A stretch of DNA of 49,482 nt, taken from contig NZ_JACVOR010000003.1 of the NCBI RefSeq assembly GCF_018882295.1, positions 1 to 49,482 on the forward strand, written 5' to 3'. This DNA comes from Polynucleobacter sp. 80A-SIGWE (GTDB taxonomy: Bacteria > Pseudomonadota > Gammaproteobacteria > Burkholderiales > Burkholderiaceae). A model generated the notes under the pieces. It did not search any database and was not told where the DNA came from. It saw nothing but the letters and a program-made list of their open reading frames with translations. This document shows, one piece after another, positions 43,709 to 49,482 of the stretch (position 1 is the stretch's first letter; the number at the start of each line of letters is the position of its first letter). Position numbers and translations under genes: made by a program.

Positions 43709-45670
43709 GTGCCCCAAGATTCCAAAGCCCTCCAGCAAAAATGGACCGCCCGCATTACGCATGCGCGCGCTCACTGGGCAACCTTTCATAAGCGTGTAAG
43801 ACACAACCGCAATACAGTAGCCGGCTTTAGCTGGAATGCCGACCCCACCGGCAAAGACTTCTATAGCCTAAGAGCTAACCTCATACACGGCACTATCTCA
43901 GCAGTCCTTCCCAATGTCTACGCTCGCAATCCAGAAATTTCAACAACCCCAACCCACTCGGGCGCGGATATCAAGCTCTTCTGTAAAACACTAGAGAAGG
44001 TCACCAATAGAGCGCTAGAACAGGCTCAGCTTAAGAATCGAGCGAAGTCCACCGTAAGGGCAGCGCTGACCTGTAGCTTCGGCATTCTGAAAGTGATGTA
44101 TCAACGAGATCCCAGCAAGGATTCCTATGTCCAAGGTCGCATCAACGATGCCCAAGAAAACCTCCTGGCAATAGAGGAGCTAGCGCGAGACCTCCAAGAG
44201 AATGACCAACGTCATCATCATGATGCCAAGAGAGCGGAGCTAGAAGAGCTCATCAAGTCATTGCAGGAACAATCGGAAGTGCAATCTGCCGAAGGCTTAG
44301 TAATCGACAGAGTTCTTACAGAAAACCTCCTTATTGATCCATCCATCTGCGAGTTCTGGGACTACACCGATGCAGACTGGATTTGCCAAATCATCCCCAT
44401 GAAACGTGGCCAGGCTGAAGCGCTCTACAAAAAGAACCTAGCCAATGCCAAGATCTACCAACCAGGCCAAGGCGAACTATCCCATAAGAAAGCCAAGCGC
44501 CTAGCCTCAATGCAGATGAATGCTGGTTCAGGCCCGGTCATTGATGATCAACAAATAGCAGTGCTGGAGATCTGGGACAGAGCTACCCAGCGTGTTTACA
44601 CCATGGTGGAGGGCGCGACTGAATGGCTACGTGAACCCTACTCACCTCCAAGAGCAGGAGAACGCTGGTATCCATTCTTCCTATTACCGTACCAAGTAGT
44701 TGATGGCCAGTTTGTTGGTCCAAGTTTGGTAGATCTAACCGAGCGTCTACAAGACGAGCACAACGAAGCAAGAGATCGATTCAATCAACATCGCGACCTC
44801 TGTATACCGGGATGGGTAGCCTCTGCTGATATCAATGAGAAGACCATCAAGAAGCACTCGGACTCAAGATTTGGCGAGATCACGATTGTGGATACCGAAG
44901 GCAAACCCCTTAATCAAGTGATTATTCCTAGAGGTCATCCGAAGATCGACCCCATCGTCTATGACACCAGTGCAGTACGTTATGACTGGGAGCAAGTCAC
45001 TGGCTTGCAAGATGCTGCGCGATCTACCGTAGTCAGGCCCAAGACAGCCACCGAAGCCAACATATTACAAAGAGCCTTATCGGGGCGCGTGTTTGAATTC
45101 AAAGACCAGATAGAAGATTGGCTACAAGAGATCGCGCAATACAGCGCCCAAGTACTTTTACAAGAACTGGCCAAAGAGCAAGTAGAGCGCTACATGGGGC
45201 CACCAAGTACTAAGACCACCATGGTCAATGGCGAACTAGTCATGACTATGGAGAAAACCTATGACTGGCCAGAACTCACCAAAGACCGAATCTTTGACAT
45301 GGTTGATCTACGAATACGTGCAGGTACTACCGGCGCACCAGACGGGATAGAAGACAAAGAGAGCTGGCTCAAGGTTTTACCCATGATTACGAATCTATCA
45401 ATTCAGATACAAAACCTACAAGCCAGAGGAATGGATTACGAGCATATCCGTAATCTCCTACACGAGACCCTCTTGCGATATGACGATCGTATCGATTCAA
45501 ATCTATTTATACCGAATGTAGAAAAGCAAATGGAGGGATGGTCACGCGATGACGATCCAAACTTAGGAATGAATTGGTTTTCTGAACGAAGGCAAAAGAC
45601 AAATGCTGAAATGCATTACGACAGCAACTTATTAAAAGAGGAGGCAGGCAATGACGCAAGTAGCAAATGA
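43709..45670 (+). CDS. Phage portal protein
   Basis: 653 residues, in the size range of P22-like portals. The N-terminal region reads SLRANLIHGTISAVLPNVYAR near 51-71, the central part has PYSPPRAGERWYPFFLLPY near 310-330, and a helical stem (DLTERLQDEHNEARDRFNQH) and GLQDAARSTVVRPKTATEAN follow. These match the clip, wing and stem layout of large portals. The portal is the DNA gate of the head. The start is GTG with no ribosome site and no upstream ATG in frame, so the 5' end may have been cut. Codon choice is more C-ending than in the preceding host genes. Confidence 0.85.
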   Translation: MPQDSKALQQKWTARITHARAHWATFHKRVRHNRNTVAGFSWNADPTGKDFYSLRANLIHGTISAVLPNVYARNPEISTTPTHSGADIKLFCKTLEKVTNRALEQAQLKNRAKSTVRAALTCSFGILKVMYQRDPSKDSYVQGRINDAQENLLAIEELARDLQENDQRHHHDAKRAELEELIKSLQEQSEVQSAEGLVIDRVLTENLLIDPSICEFWDYTDADWICQIIPMKRGQAEALYKKNLANAKIYQPGQGELSHKKAKRLASMQMNAGSGPVIDDQQIAVLEIWDRATQRVYTMVEGATEWLREPYSPPRAGERWYPFFLLPYQVVDGQFVGPSLVDLTERLQDEHNEARDRFNQHRDLCIPGWVASADINEKTIKKHSDSRFGEITIVDTEGKPLNQVIIPRGHPKIDPIVYDTSAVRYDWEQVTGLQDAARSTVVRPKTATEANILQRALSGRVFEFKDQIEDWLQEIAQYSAQVLLQELAKEQVERYMGPPSTKTTMVNGELVMTMEKTYDWPELTKDRIFDMVDLRIRAGTTGAPDGIEDKESWLKVLPMITNLSIQIQNLQARGMDYEHIRNLLHETLLRYDDRIDSNLFIPNVEKQMEGWSRDDDPNLGMNWFSERRQKTNAEMHYDSNLLKEEAGNDASSK

Positions 45671-46853
45671 AGTGGAAGGCTTTAAGTCGGAGGTTCTATC
45701 CAAGGGTGGCTCAATTCAAAGGGAGCAGAATAGGGAGGCCAAGAAAGAGCGCGAGCGGCTTGAAAAAGAAGCCTATGAGAAGCACGCCGCCGAGAGCGCC
45801 GCAAGGCGCAATAAGGCAAGGGAAGAGCGTGCGCTTGAATTGATTGCACAAGCAAAAGCCAGGCAAGAAGCCGCTCAATTAGATAAGGAGCGTAGCGCTC
45901 AGGCGCAACAAACCCAAAAGGCGGAACGTAAGAGTCAGAGTCGGACCCAAGCAACCAACTTACTAGATGATTTAAGTAAGGCCCCTAATGCATCTCTTAC
46001 CAAGTTATCTGAGGACATTGATGAGGGCGAAGTATTAGAAGAGGAATCTGAAGCTCTAGAGCCTGAGTCTATATTTACACCTGTAAGGGGCGAAGTGCAT
46101 GTGCCAGCCTTTATGCCTGCTACAGAGGTTACGGCGCCACTACAAGCCCATGACCTAGGTGAAATATTGCCTGCACCAGTCGCCATTACCGTCGATACAC
46201 TTCCAAAGACTGATATTCAAGCTGAGACAGCTGAAGAGCTAATGAAGCGGGCTTTGAACTCTGGGTCCGCGGTTTCGAGTCCCGATGCCGACCCTAGTGT
46301 GAATACAGAATCCTCTAGTAGCATCAAATCAAAGCGAGGGTGTGAACGTATTCAGAAAATGATTAATGAAAAACGCGACCTAGAAAAGCAGGTTGTTGAT
46401 TTGCAATCTATGGTGGCCACTCTTCAGGATGCAGTTCGCAAATACGAAATAGAGGGCAAGCTTGTAGGCAATGTGATGACTCTCGCCAATAGCCAGAAAA
46501 AGCCTTCTGAATTGGTATCCGAAGCAAAGCTGCAAATGCTCAAGTTCTTAAATACCCGTTCAGATGAAATCGATCACACCGATAAGGCGATCTGCTTTAA
46601 CAAATACATGTCAGACCCGTTCTACATGCAAGTCTTTGTGCAGAGCAATCAGCCAGAGCAGTGGCAGACCATGATTGAGTCTATCTATGAGGCAATAGGA
46701 AGGCCGGAGCCAAGCTTTGCAAGTGTTAAGCCTATGGCAATCCATAGCCCTCAACCGATTCGGGCGCGAACTTCAGCATTAGGAGCGCCGTTAGCTAGTG
46801 CAGGCAATCCCATGGATCGGATTGCGCAACACTTAGGCAATATGGGAATTTAA
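45651..46853 (+). CDS. Probable phage scaffold-like coiled-coil protein
   Basis: 400 residues. It overlaps the portal end by 20 bases and has a good ribosome site (GGAGG). A long charged coiled coil occupies about 20-110 (KKERERLEKEAYEKHAAES and similar), an acidic linker about 120-150, a Pro/Thr/Val-rich middle, and a second coiled coil at about 235-275. The C-terminal domain (about 285-350) is compact and helical. Position after the portal and coiled-coil content suit a scaffold protein. No family signature proves it. Confidence 0.55.
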   Translation: MTQVANEVEGFKSEVLSKGGSIQREQNREAKKERERLEKEAYEKHAAESAARRNKAREERALELIAQAKARQEAAQLDKERSAQAQQTQKAERKSQSRTQATNLLDDLSKAPNASLTKLSEDIDEGEVLEEESEALEPESIFTPVRGEVHVPAFMPATEVTAPLQAHDLGEILPAPVAITVDTLPKTDIQAETAEELMKRALNSGSAVSSPDADPSVNTESSSSIKSKRGCERIQKMINEKRDLEKQVVDLQSMVATLQDAVRKYEIEGKLVGNVMTLANSQKKPSELVSEAKLQMLKFLNTRSDEIDHTDKAICFNKYMSDPFYMQVFVQSNQPEQWQTMIESIYEAIGRPEPSFASVKPMAIHSPQPIRARTSALGAPLASAGNPMDRIAQHLGNMGI

Positions 46854-46862
46854 GGTGTTTTT

Positions 46863-46985
46863 TGACATGTCGCTCCTAATGGGTGACATGTCAATAAAGC
46901 TGCATATTTCTTGCTAAATTGCCCTGGAATGTCAATAAAACTGCTAATAATCGCAGTTATTGTTAATAAATCTGCCTATTCCAGG
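46863..46985. repeat. First repeat cluster upstream of fic
   Basis: TGACATGTC occurs at 46863 and 46884 (the second is part of the palindrome TGACATGTCA). GTCAATAAAGCTGC-like 14-mers start at 46890, 46931 and 46962, with spacing of 41 and 31 bases. Two of these 14-mers lie inside an inverted repeat CCTGGAAT (46923-46930) / ATTCCAGG (46978-46985). An inner hairpin, AACTGC/GCAGTT, lies between them. No gene is present. Confidence 0.75.
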
Positions 46986-47036
46986 TGAATTTAGCTTTTG
47001 AAGCTAGTTAGCAAAAAATACTCAAACTGCTATTTC

Positions 47037-47179
47037 GTAAGAAAAAGTGAGGATATGTTTAAAAATGTAGGAATCTATTGAAATATGTAAGAAAAAGTGT
47101 GTAAATATGTGTAATCGTAAGAAAAAGTGTGTATATGTAAGAAAAAGTGTGGGAAAATAGCCATTCGAACGAAAAAGTG
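47037..47179 (+). repeat. Five helically phased direct repeats upstream of fic
   Basis: GTAAGAAAAAGTG starts at 47037, 47087, 47117 and 47137; three of these extend to GTAAGAAAAAGTGTG. A diverged copy, GAACGAAAAAGTG, starts at 47167. The starts are 50, 30, 20 and 30 bases apart, all multiples of ten, so the copies face the same side of the helix. The last copy ends 15 bases before the fic start codon. This looks like an array for a DNA-binding protein, either a promoter operator or iterons. Confidence 0.85.
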
Positions 47180-47194
47180 GGGCTTGGGGGAAAT

Positions 47195-48664
47195 ATGGGC
47201 GATATAGGCTATTCACAGGTAAAAAGTCAGCTTGATCTCAGTGCTTTTGACCCACTTGTACCTGCACGCCTTGCCTCGGTAACCAGTGTAACGCCCACCC
47301 AGGGCGCATTGTTGATACCCGCAAAGGTAGCTCCCAAAGATGATCGCCCACTAAGCCACCTGTTGTTTGCGCTAAAGCATGAAGGAGTTAATCTCCAATT
47401 GTTATCGCAGGCCTTAAGAAAAATCCCAGCCCAAGAGATGCTGGCCGCAATTAGCGAATCGCCAACAGGCGTTTATATTCGTACAGCTTGTTTTTTGTGG
47501 GAAGCCTTTAATAAGCAAGAGTTAAAGGGTGCGCCAGTAATTACGGGGCCAATGGTTAATTTATTTGACCCCAAAAAATACATTACAGGACCAAGCATAC
47601 GCAATGCCAAATGGCGAGTTAACTTCAATGGCTTGGGTTCTTTGGATTACTGCGTAACTGTTGAGCGAACCACACGTATTAATAGCCTGCTTGAATCTAA
47701 TATCCTCCAGAAAGCAAATGAATTTCTATCAGAGCTTGGTGGGGCAGCATCCGATAGGGCAATGTCTTGGGCTTATTTAAGTGAGACCAAAAGCTCTTTT
47801 GAGATCGAGCATGAGACACCGAGTGCCACGAAATCGGAGGCATTTGTAGAGCTTCTTAAAAAAGCTCATCTGACTACCCAGTTGGATGAAGAGTACTTGG
47901 TTGGCTTGCAAAATACCGCCATTACCAATCCTTTGGATAGGGCAGTTAACTATCGCCACCAACAAAACTGGTTAAGCAGTCCATTGCGTGGTGCTGCTGG
48001 CGTAACGTATATTCCACCGCCACCTGAAATCGTTAATGACTTGATGAAAGGTTTGGTAGATTTTGCCAATACCGCACCAAAGCAGATCGATCCCTTAATT
48101 GCTGCTGCGATTGTTTCATTCGGATTTGTTTTCATTCACCCATTCATGGACGGTAATGGGCGCTTATCGCGCTTCTTATTTCATCATGCTTTGTGCCAGT
48201 CGGGTGCCTTAAAGAATGGCTTGCTATTGCCAGTATCTATTGCGATGAAGCGCAATGAAGATTTATACCTAGCTGCTCTAAAGAGTTTTTCTGAGCCTGC
48301 TCGCAAGCGCTGGGAAGTCATTTGGATTGACGGTGATGAATATCAAATGACCTTCAAATCAGATGATTCCTTATATCGCTATTGGAATGCCACTGCCTGC
48401 GTTGAGTTTGGATTGGAGATGGCCAAGCAGGCGCTAGAAAAGGACTTAAGAGAAGAGACTGAGTTCTTGGCCAAGTACGACCTCATTTACCGTGCGATTG
48501 ATGGGCAGTACGACATCAGAGGCAAAGATCTCAATTCATTAATTCTGGCCTGCATGGAGCAAAACGGAAAACTATCGGCTAACCGCCGTAAGAAATTTGC
48601 TGCAACAGTACCTGAAGAAATATTTGATGCAATTGAGGTTGAATATGCGAAGGTAGTGGGCTGA
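47195..48664 (+). CDS. Fic-domain AMP-transferase-like protein
   Basis: 489 residues from ATG 47195, chosen for GGGGG just upstream; an in-frame GTG at 47147 would begin inside the repeats. The active-site motif is complete: HPFMDGNGRLSR near 326-337 (canonical HPFx[D/E]GNGR). An upstream helix with TKSSFEIEHE near 208 resembles the inhibitory motif SxxxEG of class II Fic proteins, with His in place of Gly. A winged-helix-like C terminus follows. Fic proteins usually transfer AMP to target proteins. It sits between phage scaffold and capsid genes with its own control region, so it is an added gene (moron). Confidence 0.92.
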   Translation: MGDIGYSQVKSQLDLSAFDPLVPARLASVTSVTPTQGALLIPAKVAPKDDRPLSHLLFALKHEGVNLQLLSQALRKIPAQEMLAAISESPTGVYIRTACFLWEAFNKQELKGAPVITGPMVNLFDPKKYITGPSIRNAKWRVNFNGLGSLDYCVTVERTTRINSLLESNILQKANEFLSELGGAASDRAMSWAYLSETKSSFEIEHETPSATKSEAFVELLKKAHLTTQLDEEYLVGLQNTAITNPLDRAVNYRHQQNWLSSPLRGAAGVTYIPPPPEIVNDLMKGLVDFANTAPKQIDPLIAAAIVSFGFVFIHPFMDGNGRLSRFLFHHALCQSGALKNGLLLPVSIAMKRNEDLYLAALKSFSEPARKRWEVIWIDGDEYQMTFKSDDSLYRYWNATACVEFGLEMAKQALEKDLREETEFLAKYDLIYRAIDGQYDIRGKDLNSLILACMEQNGKLSANRRKKFAATVPEEIFDAIEVEYAKVVG

Positions 48665-48998
48665 TTCAAAAATCCCCAGAGTAATTCTGTCAAGGGCACC
48701 CCAAAGGGGTGGCTTGCGAACCCTTGACGGCCACGATTAAAGCAACGCTCTTTTATGCCCAAGGTGGCAGAAAGACACATTGGGCATAAAGACCCAAAGC
48801 GAGTTCATTTAGTAACTCAACAAAAACCCCACAAATATCCCGAGCCTATATCTACCGCCCCAATAATTGATCTCAGTGCTTCACGCCTATGTGTTAAAGC
48901 TAGAGTCGCGCCTAGTAGCGTAGCAATAGATGGGTTCACGCTCCATCACCAGGTATTGAAGCCACCAATTTATTAAATAACTATTGATGGGGTGGCAT
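48665..48998. other. Structured 334-bp gap between fic and capsid
   Basis: Two hairpins stand out. GTCAAGGG (48689-48696) / CCCTTGAC (48721-48728) encloses ACCCC-AAA-GGGGT (48698-48710). TTTATGCCCAA (48752-48762) / TTGGGCATAAA (48780-48790) follows. An ATG inside the second hairpin opens a 73-codon frame. Confidence 0.6.
48755..48976 (+). CDS. Doubtful small ORF before the capsid gene
   Basis: 73 residues from an ATG that lies inside the hairpin arm at 48752-48762. The protein is basic at the start and Pro-rich, with one Cys and no recognised domain. No ribosome site is visible. Its position just before the capsid gene is where small head genes can occur. It may equally be non-coding sequence. 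Confidence 0.25.
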   Translation: MPKVAERHIGHKDPKRVHLVTQQKPHKYPEPISTAPIIDLSASRLCVKARVAPSSVAIDGFTLHHQVLKPPIY

Positions 48999-49482
48999 AT
49001 GCCAATTTCAAATACAGACTTGCAAGAGTTAGCTAAGGTTTCCTTGGATGAGTACCTTCGCAATCTACCAGTCGATCAAATCGCTGTAGAGAGACCTTTC
49101 CTTAAGAAACTGATGGAAGGGCGCAAGAGCCTATTGGGCGCAAAGCAGAACGTAGTCGAGAACATCCGCAAAGAACACGGTAGTAACTTTAGCTGGGCCT
49201 TTGGAGAAGAGACGGTCAAGTTCAATAAACGTAATACGACTGAGCAAGCTTCCTTCCCGTGGCGCAGAGCAGTGGATGGTCTCTATATTGACTATGACCG
49301 CCTATTTAGCAATGGCATCAAAGTGCGTGAAGGCGGGGCTCGAGGTTTTCAGCTCGAATACAACGAGCGTGTACAACTCATCAACCTCTTGGATGAGCAA
49401 CTTGAAGTCTTGAGGGAGGGCTTTCTGAATAAGTTGGACTTAGAGCTTCACCGCGACGGCTCACACGGCGCCGATGCAGTAG
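48999..49482 (+). CDS. Phage major capsid protein, 5' part (cut by window end)
   Basis: 161 codons are visible from ATG 48999 (GGGGTGG upstream) with no stop before the edge. The N-terminal region is helical (LQELAKVSLDEYLRNLPVD), followed by beta-rich sequence with FGEETVKFNKRN and SFPWRRAVDGLYIDYDRLF, then LIDLL-like and LELHRDGSHGADAV at the edge. The last motif, and the position after portal and scaffold, fit a major capsid protein of the kind found with large portals. The family call is by position and general pattern. Confidence 0.65.
   Translation, partial: MPISNTDLQELAKVSLDEYLRNLPVDQIAVERPFLKKLMEGRKSLLGAKQNVVENIRKEHGSNFSWAFGEETVKFNKRNTTEQASFPWRRAVDGLYIDYDRLFSNGIKVREGGARGFQLEYNERVQLINLLDEQLEVLREGFLNKLDLELHRDGSHGADAV

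Larger units (their letters stand above)
43709..49482 (+). mobile_element. Phage-derived block: portal, scaffold, Fic insert, capsid
   Basis: Portal, probable scaffold and capsid genes follow in standard head-gene order on the plus strand and run off the window. The block begins only 112 bases after a host ABC transporter gene, with no terminase, integrase or att repeat seen at this edge. It may be a prophage cut through its head operon or one integrated in a permuted form. A chimeric join in assembly is also possible. Confidence 0.7.

Noticed and set aside
47037..47179. CRISPR array
   Set aside because: Repeats are only 13-15 bases and the gaps range from about 5 to 37 bases with similar AT-rich content. 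No cas genes are present.
46854..47194. Antitoxin gene for the Fic protein
   Set aside because: No frame of useful length exists on either strand. An inhibitory helix appears to be built into the Fic protein itself.

Overview
The window reads as an AT-leaning betaproteobacterial chromosome segment, most likely Burkholderiales and close to Polynucleobacter. I infer this from the style of the proteins: a Bug/TctC solute-binding protein, a class III CoA-transferase with an HMG-CoA-lyase-like partner, B12-dependent ribonucleotide reductase, NnrS, and a complete narXL-narKK-narGHJI set. The genus is inference from remembered protein families, because no search was possible.

Region 1 (1-17.0 kb) is a set of stacked integrative elements. 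A 13-15 bp sequence that looks like a tRNA 3' end (acceptor strand, discriminator G, CCA) occurs in the same orientation at 112-126, 1080-1092 and 16744-16758. Each copy is followed by a rho-independent terminator. This is the scar pattern left when elements insert one after another behind one tRNA gene, probably tRNA-Ser lying left of the window. The 15.7 kb unit between the second and third copies holds two modules. The rightward cargo operon encodes a CoA-transferase, an HMG-CoA-lyase-like enzyme, PEP carboxylase, glycerate 2-kinase, a D-2-hydroxyacid dehydrogenase, a VOC protein and a TctC binding protein, under a divergent LysR. The leftward mobility module encodes a tyrosine integrase, AlpA, a family A DNA polymerase and small unknown proteins. 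The cargo genes fit a route in which an imported hydroxycarboxylate is activated with CoA and split into acetyl-CoA plus a 2-oxo acid. That acid would then go through glycerate and PEP to oxaloacetate.

Region 2 (16.8-19.5 kb) has a 5'-incomplete tRNA-Phe-like sequence with an odd C/G run, a TonB-like gene, a methyltransferase and a DUF3079 gene.

Region 3 (19.5-40 kb) is a nitrate-respiration block. It starts with a stand-alone PAS protein carrying a FixL-like heme-ligand motif, then NnrS, a nitronate monooxygenase-like flavoprotein, an oxygen-independent B12 ribonucleotide reductase, a SLAC1/TDT anion channel, NarX-NarL, two NarK transporters and NarGHJI. It ends with beta-carbonic anhydrase, a nitroreductase and an HPP-family membrane protein. 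No nitrite reductase is present in the window, so the visible pathway stops at nitrite.

Region 4 (40-43.6 kb) holds a perfect 42-bp palindrome and a three-gene DevBCA-type exporter (HlyD adaptor, FtsX-like permease, ATPase).

Region 5 (43.7 kb to the end) is phage-derived: portal, a probable scaffold, and a capsid gene running off the window. No terminase precedes the portal. A Fic-domain gene sits between scaffold and capsid, behind a 300-bp control region with two families of spaced repeats. One family has copies exactly 50, 30, 20 and 30 bp apart, as expected for sites on one face of the helix. The best candidates for something undescribed are the mobile carboxylate-assimilation operon and this repeat-controlled Fic locus.
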